Below are positions 8,505-16,593 of a stretch of DNA of 64,000 nucleotides, piece by piece (within the stretch, counting starts at the first letter, position 1; each line of letters opens with the position of its first letter). A program made the position numbers and the translations under genes. The notes beneath the pieces were generated by a model, which had not been told where the DNA came from, searched no databases, and worked only from the letters and a program-made list of their open reading frames with translations. This DNA is from Hymenobacter latericoloratus (GTDB lineage Bacteria > Bacteroidota > Bacteroidia > Cytophagales > Hymenobacteraceae). The stretch is from contig NZ_JACHNV010000001.1 in NCBI RefSeq assembly GCF_014199535.1, positions 744,001 through 808,000 on the forward strand, written 5' to 3'.

Positions 8505-11500
8505 ATGCGAATTCTACCGTATAGCACCCTGCTAGGCCTGTGTGCCGGGGTGGCTACCCCCCTGTTGGGCCAGCAGCAGCCCGCCACCCTGGTTACCTCC
8601 CGACAAGCACTATCCGAGGGCATTGCCCTGCACGACAAAGGCGACTATGCCGGGGCCATCCGCCAGTATCTGCTGGTGCCTTCCTCTGACTCCGGCTACG
8701 TGCAGGTGCAGGGCGAGCTGGCATTGTCTTACTCCGAAAACAAGCAGTATAAGGAAGCCATTGAGGTTAGCCAGCGGGCCATTGCCCTGCACCTGCACGA
8801 CGCGCAGCCCTATTACGTTCTGGCCGAGGCGGAGGAGGCCCTGCACCACGAGGAAGCTACCTTCCGGGCGTATGCCGAGGGTCTGAAGCGGTTTCCGTAC
8901 AGCCAGCGGCTGTGGTTTAACCAGGGCGTGAGCTATGACTTGGTGAAGCAGCGGCCCGCCGCCCTGGCCAGTTGGCAGCGCAGCCTGGAACTAGCGCCCC
9001 ACCACCCCAACACGCATTACCAGCTAGCCTGGCTGGCCCTGGAGCAGGGCCAGACGGCCCGCGCCCTTATCAGCCTGCTCACGTTCCTGGCCCTCAGCCC
9101 CGACGGCGAAAACAGCCAGCAGGCCCTGATTCTGGCCGAGCGCATTGCCACCAACGTGCAGGAGGTGGAGGAAAAGGACCGCGAGAAACCCTTCGTGCCC
9201 AATGAGGCCTTTCAGGAGCTGGACCTGCTGATTACCTCAAAAGTTGCCCTGCAGAAAGGCTACCAGTCGAAGGTGAAATTCGATGCAGCCATTGTCAAGC
9301 AGGCGCAGTTGCTGGTGGAGAAGTTTCCGGCTGCCGGCCCCCACGAGCAGGACCTGTGGCTGCGCGCCTACGGCCCCATGGTGGAGGCCCTGCGCCGCAA
9401 CGACAACCTCACGTCCTTCACCTACCTCATCCTCCTATCGGCCGAGGATAAAAAGGCTGCCCAATGGGTGAAAAGCAACAAAAGCAAGGTGGAGCGCATG
9501 AGCCAGGAAGTAGCCGGGGCCCTGTTGCAGCTGCGCGCTCAGCAGCCTGTAGCCGACGCGGCTACCCCCACCGCGCGGCGCAGCGCCTGGTTTCATGAAG
9601 GCAAGCTGCAGGGCATCGGGGCGGGCGAGGTGAAGGACGGCAATCTAACCGGACTGCACGGCCCCTGGCTGATTATTGACCAGGCCGGAGCCATTTCCGA
9701 GGCCGGCAGCTTTACGGAGGCCGGCAAGCGCACTGGCCTCTGGCGCGAGTACCACCCCAACGGCCGGGTGGCCAAGGAAATGAACTACGACACCGAAGGC
9801 CGCTACGAGGGCCGCTACGTGGAGTACTTCGACAATGGGGCCCTTTCGGTGGAAGGTACCTACAAAGCCGGCCAGATTGTGGGGCAGGCCAAGCTCTACC
9901 ACTACTGCGGCGAAGTCCGCGAGGTGCGCCCTTACCAGAATAACGACGTTACGGGCGAGGTAATAAGCTACTACCCCAACGGCAAGCTCTACCGCAAAGC
10001 CATCTACCGGGCCGACAAGCGGGAAGGCGCCTCGGCCGACTTCTACCCCGACGGCACCCCGGAAGTAACCGCCACCTACGCCGCCGATAAGCGCCAGGGG
10101 CCTTTCCAGGTGTTCTACCCCGATAAAACCCTGGAGCGCAAGGGGGGCTACGACCAGGACGAGCTCCACGGCGACTATCAGGATTTCCACCCCAACGGCA
10201 AGCTGGCCTCCACCGGGCGCTACGAGCACGGTAAGCAGGTAGGCCGCTGGCAGGTGTTCTACGCTTCGGGCAAGCCCAGCGAGGAAAGAAACTATGACGC
10301 TGCCACCGGCGAGCTGCACGGCGTGTTCAAAGACTACGACGGGCAGGGCCAGCTGATTACAGAGCTGCTCTACGACCAGGGCCGCGTCACGAAAGTCACC
10401 TCCGTGGATGCCAATGGCAAAGCCCTGGCCCAGACAGCGGTGGCCAAGAAGGGCAAAACCGAAGTGAAAGGATTGCACCTGAACGGGGCTACCCGTTTCA
10501 CGGGCACCTACGTGGATGGCCGCCAGAACGGGGAGTGGCGCTGGTTTCGGCGCGATGGGAGCCTGAGCCTGGTGCGCCGCTACCAGGCCGGCCAGCAGCA
10601 AGGCGCCGAGGAAATCTACGCCAGCACGGGCCGCGTGCAGCAGCGCACGCACTACCAGGATGGGCAGCTGCAGGGCCTCTACGAGCACTTTTACGACCAC
10701 GGGCAATTGCAGCGCACCGGCTTTTACCAGGCCGGCCAGCAGCAAGGCACCTGGCGGCAGTACTACCCCACCGGGCAGCTCAGCGAAGAGTACAACCTAC
10801 TCGACAACGACCTGCACGGCTGGACGCGCAGCTACACCCCCGGCGGCCACATTACGGAGGAGCGGTGGATGCAGTACGACCGGCCCCTGGTGGTTACTTC
10901 CTTTGACTCCACCGGTCGTGTGCTGGACCGCTTCGACGTTCAGCCCACTACCAAATCCCTGACCTTGCACTATGCCAATGGCAAGCCCCGCTCGGAAAGC
11001 GGCTGGCTCTGCTACGCCTACCAGGGCCCCGACAAATGGCTTTACCCCAACGGCAAGCCTGAGCTGACGGTGGAGCTGGACCGCGGCAACCGCCAGGGAC
11101 CGTACCGCACGTACCATCCGCTCACGGGCAACCTCGCGGAGGAAGGCGCTTACCGCCAAGGTAAGCGCGAGGGTGAGTGGAAAGGCTACTACGCCTCGGG
11201 AGCCCTGCGTTTCAAGGGCAGCTACCGCACCGGTGAGCAGGAGGGAGAGTGGCAGTACTACACGGAGAAAGGAGGCACGGAAATTCTGCTGAACTATGCC
11301 AATGGGGAGCTGGACGGCCCCTGTCGCACCTATAACCTGCAGGGTGAGCTGCTGCTGGAAAAAGTGTACGCCAACGGCGAGCTGCTGGGCTTCCGCGGCC
11401 CCGGTCCCGATGGTAAGCCTGCCGGGGAGCTGAAACCGGCCGGTCCCATCTCGACTACCTTCGCCAACGGCAAGCCCGCCGCCACCGAAACCTACCAGAA

Positions 11501-11816
11501 AGGCCGCCTGACGGGCACCCGCACCTACTACTACAGCTCGGGCCAGGTATTCCGCCGCTCCCAGAACACGCCCGACGGGCAGCTGACGGGCCTGCTGACT
11601 ACCTACTACCCCAACGGCAAACCGTGGGAGGAGGAAAACTATGCCTTCGACCAGCTGCACGGCCGCAGCCGCTACTACCGCCCCGATGGCACCCTGGAGC
11701 GCGAGGAAACCTACCGCTGCGGCGAAAAAGCCGGCCCTACCGTGTATTACGACGCCCAAGGCAAGCCTCTGCGCACCGATGTGTACTGGAATACCCGTGT
11801 GTATGAAACCCGCTAA
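8505..11816 (+). CDS. Giant exported TPR + YwqK/MORN_2-repeat protein
   Basis: 1103 residues from the ATG at 8505, which gives a good signal peptide (MRILPYSTLLGLCAGVATPLLG); a GTG 27 bases upstream is the alternative. Residues about 35-230 are TPR-like (for example GDYAGAIRQYLLVPSSD, QYKEAIEVSQRAIALHLHD, LPNTHYQ-type helices). From about residue 370 to the end there are many MORN_2/YwqK-like repeats of about 23 residues with the pattern Y-x-N/P-G-K followed by G-x-W/Y (PNGKLYRKAIYRADKREG, PNGKLASTGRYEHGKQVG, PTGQLSEEYNLLDNDLHG). Such repeats are annotated as YwqK antitoxin repeats, but here they form an envelope scaffold with no toxin nearby. The next gene starts 14 bp before this stop codon, so the two are coupled. 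Confidence 0.85.
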   Translation: MRILPYSTLLGLCAGVATPLLGQQQPATLVTSRQALSEGIALHDKGDYAGAIRQYLLVPSSDSGYVQVQGELALSYSENKQYKEAIEVSQRAIALHLHDAQPYYVLAEAEEALHHEEATFRAYAEGLKRFPYSQRLWFNQGVSYDLVKQRPAALASWQRSLELAPHHPNTHYQLAWLALEQGQTARALISLLTFLALSPDGENSQQALILAERIATNVQEVEEKDREKPFVPNEAFQELDLLITSKVALQKGYQSKVKFDAAIVKQAQLLVEKFPAAGPHEQDLWLRAYGPMVEALRRNDNLTSFTYLILLSAEDKKAAQWVKSNKSKVERMSQEVAGALLQLRAQQPVADAATPTARRSAWFHEGKLQGIGAGEVKDGNLTGLHGPWLIIDQAGAISEAGSFTEAGKRTGLWREYHPNGRVAKEMNYDTEGRYEGRYVEYFDNGALSVEGTYKAGQIVGQAKLYHYCGEVREVRPYQNNDVTGEVISYYPNGKLYRKAIYRADKREGASADFYPDGTPEVTATYAADKRQGPFQVFYPDKTLERKGGYDQDELHGDYQDFHPNGKLASTGRYEHGKQVGRWQVFYASGKPSEERNYDAATGELHGVFKDYDGQGQLITELLYDQGRVTKVTSVDANGKALAQTAVAKKGKTEVKGLHLNGATRFTGTYVDGRQNGEWRWFRRDGSLSLVRRYQAGQQQGAEEIYASTGRVQQRTHYQDGQLQGLYEHFYDHGQLQRTGFYQAGQQQGTWRQYYPTGQLSEEYNLLDNDLHGWTRSYTPGGHITEERWMQYDRPLVVTSFDSTGRVLDRFDVQPTTKSLTLHYANGKPRSESGWLCYAYQGPDKWLYPNGKPELTVELDRGNRQGPYRTYHPLTGNLAEEGAYRQGKREGEWKGYYASGALRFKGSYRTGEQEGEWQYYTEKGGTEILLNYANGELDGPCRTYNLQGELLLEKVYANGELLGFRGPGPDGKPAGELKPAGPISTTFANGKPAATETYQKGRLTGTRTYYYSSGQVFRRSQNTPDGQLTGLLTTYYPNGKPWEEENYAFDQLHGRSRYYRPDGTLEREETYRCGEKAGPTVYYDAQGKPLRTDVYWNTRVYETR

Positions 11817-13758
11817 CCTCTACCGGCAGTTGGGCGGGCTGGCCCTGGCCCTGCTGCTGGCCCTGAGCGCCCAGGCCCAGCAGCCCTTGCAGTTGCTGCA
11901 GCAGCTCAAGCAGCAGTACCCCACCGAGCCGGCCGTGTACCTCGACTACCGCCAGGACGTGACGGTGGAAGTAAAGGGCGACTCGGTGCAGGTGCTGGCC
12001 CGCCACCGCTACGACATGCTGCACCTAGGCAGCCAGTCGGCCATGTACGCGCCGGATCAGGTGTACACTTCCCACTTCAACCGCCTGCAGAAGCTGGAGG
12101 CCCGCACCCTGCTACCCGCCACCAACGACTACAAGCCCATCAAAGTCACCGAGTTTAAGGACAAGTTTGACATTCGGCCCGGCGTGTTCTTTGATGACGC
12201 CCGGATTGTCAGCTTCACCTACCCGGCCGTGGCCCCCGGCGCGCGCACCGTCTGCGACTACACCATCCGGCAGCCCGACGCGCGGTTCGTATCGCCCTTC
12301 TACTTCGCCAGCTACGTGCCCATTCGCCACGCCGAGCTGGTCATTACCGCCCCGCGCGGGGTGCGCATCAACGCCAAGCAGTTCCACATTCCGGAGGGCC
12401 TGGTAACGTACACCCGCCAGGAAAAGGGCAGCAACGTCATCTACCGCTGGACGGCCGAAAACCTGCCGGCCGCGCCCCGCGAGGCAGATGCGCCCGAGGC
12501 TGCCTACTACCTGCCTCACCTGGCTTACTTCCTGGAAGAAGCTACCGTAAACGGCCAGCCCCGCGCCCTGCTGGGCGGCGTCAAGGAGTTGTACAGTCTG
12601 TACTCGGGCTTCGTTAGTGGCCTTGATAAGCAGGAGAACCCCGCCCTGCGCCGGGTCGTCGATTCGCTGACGGCCGGGGCGCGCACCGAGCCCGAGCGGG
12701 TGGCGCGCATCTACTACTGGGTGCAGGACCACGTACGCTACATTGCCTTCGAAAACGGCCTGCGCGGCTTTATTCCGCACGATGCGGGCCGGGTGTACGC
12801 CAACCGCTACGGCGACTGTAAGGACATGGCCAACCTGCTGCACGAGATGCTGCGCATGACCGGCGCCAAAGCCTACCGCACCTGGATTGGCACCCGCGAC
12901 CTACCCTACCACTACGCCGAGCTGGCTACGCCCGGCGTGGACAACCACATGATTACTACCTACGAGCCCCGCCCCGGCGAGTACGTGTTCCTCGACGCCA
13001 CCAGCAAGTACACGCCCTACGGCATGCCCTCCTGGATGATTCAGGGCAAGGATGCGCTGCTGGCGCTGGATGGCACTACCTGCAAAGTGGTTAGTGTGCC
13101 CGTAATGGAGCGCCAGCGCAACCGCACCGTGGATAGCTCGGTGGTAGTGCTGGATGGCACGACGGGTTTGCGCGGCTCCGGCCGCCTGGCCCTGGGCGGC
13201 TACACCAAAGTGCGCCAGGCCTATGCTCTCGATGGGCTGAACCAGGCCGAGGAAGCCAAGCTGGTGAAAGGCCTGCTGGAGCGGGGCAACAACAAGTTTT
13301 TCGTGGATAAATACGCCGTGCAGCACCTCGACGCCCGCGACCAGCCCCTGGTAGTGGATTACCAGTACCGCCTGCAGGACTACGTGCAGCGCCTCGATGA
13401 CGAGGTGTACGTGAACCTAAACCTGGACCAGACCTACGCCACCGACCGCCTCGACCCGTCCAAGCGCCGCCTGGCCCGCACCAACGACTACTACCACACC
13501 ACCCGCACCCGCACCGAGTTTGAGGTGCCCACCGGCTACGAGGTAACCTACCTGCCCGCCAGCACCCAGGGCCAGGCCGCGGTGCTGGGCTTCTCTATTC
13601 GCTACGAGCGCCAGGGCAACAAAATCATTCAGGAGAAGGAGCTGTACGTGAACTACCTGCTGCTGGAGCCCGCGCAGTTCGGGCAGTGGAACGGGGTAGT
13701 GGACAAGCTCAACGCTGCCTACCGCGACGCCATCATTCTCAAGCGCAAAAAAGCCTAG
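11803..13758 (+). CDS. DUF3857 / transglutaminase-like exported protein with an intact catalytic triad
   Basis: 651 residues. The ATG at 11803 overlaps the previous stop by 14 bp and opens a signal peptide (LGGLALALLLALSAQAQ). Residues about 50-250 form a DUF3857-type beta domain. The transglutaminase core follows with Cys339 in NRYGDCKDMANLLHEML, His382 in VDNHMITTY and Asp398 in VFLDATS, a complete Cys-His-Asp triad. A C-terminal beta-rich DUF3858-like part ends with a YRDAIILKRKK motif. The substrate is unknown; family members are envelope proteins that may cross-link or cleave amide bonds. It lies between the YwqK-repeat protein and a Cys-less paralogue, suggesting a three-protein envelope assembly. 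Confidence 0.87.
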   Translation: MKPANLYRQLGGLALALLLALSAQAQQPLQLLQQLKQQYPTEPAVYLDYRQDVTVEVKGDSVQVLARHRYDMLHLGSQSAMYAPDQVYTSHFNRLQKLEARTLLPATNDYKPIKVTEFKDKFDIRPGVFFDDARIVSFTYPAVAPGARTVCDYTIRQPDARFVSPFYFASYVPIRHAELVITAPRGVRINAKQFHIPEGLVTYTRQEKGSNVIYRWTAENLPAAPREADAPEAAYYLPHLAYFLEEATVNGQPRALLGGVKELYSLYSGFVSGLDKQENPALRRVVDSLTAGARTEPERVARIYYWVQDHVRYIAFENGLRGFIPHDAGRVYANRYGDCKDMANLLHEMLRMTGAKAYRTWIGTRDLPYHYAELATPGVDNHMITTYEPRPGEYVFLDATSKYTPYGMPSWMIQGKDALLALDGTTCKVVSVPVMERQRNRTVDSSVVVLDGTTGLRGSGRLALGGYTKVRQAYALDGLNQAEEAKLVKGLLERGNNKFFVDKYAVQHLDARDQPLVVDYQYRLQDYVQRLDDEVYVNLNLDQTYATDRLDPSKRRLARTNDYYHTTRTRTEFEVPTGYEVTYLPASTQGQAAVLGFSIRYERQGNKIIQEKELYVNYLLLEPAQFGQWNGVVDKLNAAYRDAIILKRKKA

Positions 13759-13854
13759 CCTTCCGGCGCGCTGCAGGCCCGCGCCTACGGCGGCTTACCT
13801 ACCTAACCTTCGCTTCATCAGCCTGCTTACCGGGCGTTTATCCTCACGTATTTC

Positions 13855-15843
13855 GTGTCTTTACCTACTCTTCGCGGCTGCGCGGGCCTGATGGCCGGGG
13901 CCCTACTCACTCTGCCGGCCGGCGTGCGCGCCCAAACGGCTGCGCCCGGCCTGCCCGCCACGCTCAGCTACGCCTCTTACAACTGGGAAGCCCGCCGCAA
14001 ACCCATGGCCGTTACCGCCGCTGAGGGCCAGCAGCCCGCCGTGGTACTGCGCGATTTTCGGGTGGAGGAATTTGCCGCCGATGCCCGCGACCAGCTGCAC
14101 CTCTACTCCCTCGACCACCGCATTGTGCGCGTAAATTCCTCCGACGGTATTGAGCGCTTCAACAAAATTTACCTGCCCGTGCAGGATGGCGGCCGCATCG
14201 TGTCCCTGAAGGCCCGCACCATCAGCCCCCGCGGCGAGATTGTGGAGGTGCCCGAAGGCAACATGAAGGAGCTGAAGGACGAGGACGGCGGCCGTGGCTA
14301 CAAGGTGTTTGCGGTGGAAGGCGTGGAGAAGGGCAGCGAGATTGAGTACCTGTTCACGCGGGAGCGGCCCATCAGCTACTTCGGGCGCATTTACGTGCAG
14401 GAAGAAGTGCCGGTGCGCGAAATGCAGGTGGAGCTGATTTCGCCCGAGGCCCTGACCTTTGAAATGCGCCGCTACCCCGGCGGCCTCGTCCGCGACACGG
14501 TGCTGCAGCAGAAACACGTTATCCGTCTGCTGGGGAAGGATGTGCCGGCCCTGCGCGAGGAAGGATTCGCCCAGGCCCAGGCCAACCGCCAGCGCCTGGA
14601 GTACAAACTGGCTTACAGCGCCGCCCGCGGGCAGCAGCGCCTGTTCACCTGGGCCGAGGCCAGCCAGTTTATCTACGGCCGCAATTATAAGCTGGACAAG
14701 GATGAGCTGAAAGCCCTGGATAAGTTGGTAAAGCAGATGAATCTGCCCGCTCCGGTTTCGGTGGCCGCCCTCGAAAGCTACGTGAAGACCAACTTCCGCG
14801 TAGCCCCCGAGGCCGACCTGAGCCTGACCAGCATCATCACCTCGCGCACGGCTTCCGAGCCCGGCTTTACGCGTCTGTTCGCGGCCCTGCTCACGCGCTT
14901 CAACATCGCCCACGAGCTGGTGCTGACCTCCGACCGCACCGAAGTAGCCTTCGATGAGGCGTTTGACACCTGGAACTCGCTGGATCATTCGGTTTTCTAC
15001 TTTCCGGCCACCAAGCAGTGGCTGGCCCCCAGCCGCCCCGATTACCGCCTGCCTCTGATTCCGGCGGAGTGGACCGCCAACAAGGGCCTGTTTATTCGTG
15101 GCGTGAAGCTGGGTACCACCGAAACCGCCGTGGGCCGCATCGGCGACATTCCGACCCTGACGGCCGACCAGAGCCCCAGCGACCTGGACATTGCCGTGCA
15201 GTTCGCGCCGGGCCTCGACAAGAGCATTGTTACGATCAAGGAAACCTACGGGGGCTACCACGCCCAGGAGATTCAGCCGTTCTACCCCCTGATTCCGGAC
15301 GATAAGCGCCCCGAAGTGCTGCAGGGCCTAGTGAAGTCAAGCGTACCGGATGCTACTTTTCAGAAAGTAACGGTTACCAACGCCGAGGTAGGCCTGAACC
15401 CGCTGGAAAAGCCCTTCATTGTAGATGCTACCGTGGAATCGGTGGCCCTGCTGGACCGGGCGGGCCCCAAGTACCTGTTCAAAGTGGGCACGCTGCTGGG
15501 GCCGCAGTCAGAGCTGTACCAGAGCGAGGAGCGGCAGTTTGATGTGGAGAACGGTTTCAACCGCCGCTACAACCGTACCATCACGTTTGAGGTGCCGGCC
15601 GGCTACCAGGTGCGCAACCTGCAGGATCTGAACTTCAACGTGGCAGCCGGCCCCACGGCAGCCGGCCCCGAGTTCCTGTTCAAATCAAGCTACCAGCAGC
15701 AGGGCCAGAAAGTAACCGTCACCATTCAGGAGTACTACCGCCAGATCCGGTGGCCCAAGCAGGACTTCGAGGCCTTCCGGGGGGTAGTAAATGCCGCCGC
15801 CAACTTCAACAAAGTGGTGCTGGTGCTGGAAAAGAAAGGGTAA
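13855..15843 (+). CDS. DUF3857 / degenerate transglutaminase-like exported protein
   Basis: 662 residues from the GTG at 13855, which gives a short signal peptide (CAGLMAGALLTLPAGVRAQ). It has the same architecture as the previous gene: an N-terminal DUF3857 beta domain, a transglutaminase-like core at about 300-390 and a beta-rich C-terminus ending FNKVVLVLEKKG. In the core, the segment where GDCKDMA would lie reads SRTASEPGFTRLFAALL, so the nucleophilic Cys is absent. The FLDAT position reads WLAPSRPDY, so the Asp is missing too; a His remains in LDHSVFYF. It is probably non-catalytic, perhaps a binding partner of the active paralogue. It lies 96 bp downstream of it and a terminator follows. 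Confidence 0.83.
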   Translation: MSLPTLRGCAGLMAGALLTLPAGVRAQTAAPGLPATLSYASYNWEARRKPMAVTAAEGQQPAVVLRDFRVEEFAADARDQLHLYSLDHRIVRVNSSDGIERFNKIYLPVQDGGRIVSLKARTISPRGEIVEVPEGNMKELKDEDGGRGYKVFAVEGVEKGSEIEYLFTRERPISYFGRIYVQEEVPVREMQVELISPEALTFEMRRYPGGLVRDTVLQQKHVIRLLGKDVPALREEGFAQAQANRQRLEYKLAYSAARGQQRLFTWAEASQFIYGRNYKLDKDELKALDKLVKQMNLPAPVSVAALESYVKTNFRVAPEADLSLTSIITSRTASEPGFTRLFAALLTRFNIAHELVLTSDRTEVAFDEAFDTWNSLDHSVFYFPATKQWLAPSRPDYRLPLIPAEWTANKGLFIRGVKLGTTETAVGRIGDIPTLTADQSPSDLDIAVQFAPGLDKSIVTIKETYGGYHAQEIQPFYPLIPDDKRPEVLQGLVKSSVPDATFQKVTVTNAEVGLNPLEKPFIVDATVESVALLDRAGPKYLFKVGTLLGPQSELYQSEERQFDVENGFNRRYNRTITFEVPAGYQVRNLQDLNFNVAAGPTAAGPEFLFKSSYQQQGQKVTVTIQEYYRQIRWPKQDFEAFRGVVNAAANFNKVVLVLEKKG

Positions 15844-15873
15844 CCCCCGGGCCACCTACCCCCCTCCCTTGGT

Positions 15874-15910
15874 AATCCGGGGCGCTGAGCTGGGCTCAGC
15901 GCCCCGGATT
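15874..15910 (+). terminator. 17-bp perfect hairpin after the DUF3857 genes
   Basis: AATCCGGGGCGCTGAGC and its exact complement flank a 3-base TGG loop; CTTGTTTT follows the right arm. It probably ends the transcript of the YwqK/transglutaminase cluster. Confidence 0.85.
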
Positions 15911-15941
15911 CTTGTTTTCTGCTGAATCCCTATCTTCCGGT

Positions 15942-16457
15942 ATGAGCCAGGCCCTTGTCCCAACCACTTCTTCGGCGGCCGCCCGCATGGAGAAATTCCG
16001 CCGCGACATCAGTAATCCGCTGAAGCTGCGCTTATTCATGCTGCGGCGTCTGCCTATGGCCTACCTGGCCGGGCTGCGCGTAGCCGCCCTCAGGCCCGAA
16101 GCGGCTACCGTAACGGTACGCTATAAATACCTGACGCAAAACCCTTTCCGTAGCATCTACTTTGCCTGCCTGAGCATGGCGGCCGAAATGGCTAGCGGCC
16201 TGCTGGCCATGATGCACGTACAAAGCGGCCCGCCGGTTTCCATGTTGGTCGTAAGTCTGGAAGCCGATTTTACCAAGAAGGCCGTCGGGCTCATTCGCTT
16301 CACCAGTCAGGATGGCGCCGCCATTGGCCAGGCCATAGCCGAAAGCCGCGCCACCGGCGAAGGCCGCACCGTAGTGTGCACCAGCACCGGCCTGGACCAA
16401 GCCGGCGACGTAGTAGCTACCTTCCGCATCACCTGGTCGTTTCGGGCGAAGAGGTGA
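15942..16457 (+). CDS. DUF4442 hotdog-fold thioesterase-like protein
   Basis: 171 residues from the ATG at 15942; a TTG at 15912 inside the preceding terminator tail is unlikely. Recognisable elements are NPLKLRLFMLRRLPMAYLAGLRV, VRYKYLTQNPFRSIYFACLSMAAEMASGL and the strands VVSLEADFTKKAVGLIRFTSQDG and TGLDQAGDVVATFRITWSF. The order strand - long helix - four strands fits a hotdog fold of the DUF4442 (YiiD-like, PaaI-related) group, which probably hydrolyses acyl-CoA thioesters. A TATCTTCC box lies four bases before the ATG, implying a very short leader. Its 3' side is an unusual inverted-repeat element. Confidence 0.8.
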   Translation: MSQALVPTTSSAAARMEKFRRDISNPLKLRLFMLRRLPMAYLAGLRVAALRPEAATVTVRYKYLTQNPFRSIYFACLSMAAEMASGLLAMMHVQSGPPVSMLVVSLEADFTKKAVGLIRFTSQDGAAIGQAIAESRATGEGRTVVCTSTGLDQAGDVVATFRITWSFRAKR

Positions 16458-16593
16458 GGAGGTGAAAAGTGAATGGTGAATGGTGACAGGTGATAGGGGG
16501 AAAATGAGAAACGAACGGCCTGGTAGGCTTACTCAGGAAGCTTACCTGTCACCTGTCACTATTCACCTTCCACCTTTCACCTTCTCACCCCTC
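16451..16593. repeat. Long imperfect inverted repeat of GGTGAA-type words filling a convergent intergenic gap
   Basis: The left arm (about 16451-16495) is a degenerate run of short words such as GGTGAA, GTGAATGGTGAATGG and TGACAGGTGA. The right arm (about 16543-16593) is its imperfect reverse complement (ACCTGTCACCTGTCAC, TATTCACC, TTTCACC). About 45 nonrepetitive bases separate them. It occupies the whole gap between the convergent DUF4442 and cyclase genes and overlaps both stop codons. It could fold as a bidirectional terminator or be a dispersed noncoding repeat. No coding potential. Confidence 0.7.

Noticed and set aside
9600-11800. CRISPR or satellite repeat
   Set aside because: The repeated pattern is in the protein (YwqK/MORN_2 units) and the DNA copies are too diverged and lack spacers.
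11641-11802. Upstream extension of the transglutaminase-like gene
   Set aside because: The frame extends but overlaps the YwqK gene by 176 bp; the signal peptide begins at 11803.
8505-11816. Toxin-antitoxin system from the YwqK annotation
   Set aside because: YwqK repeats are named after an antitoxin, but no toxin gene is adjacent and the protein is exported.
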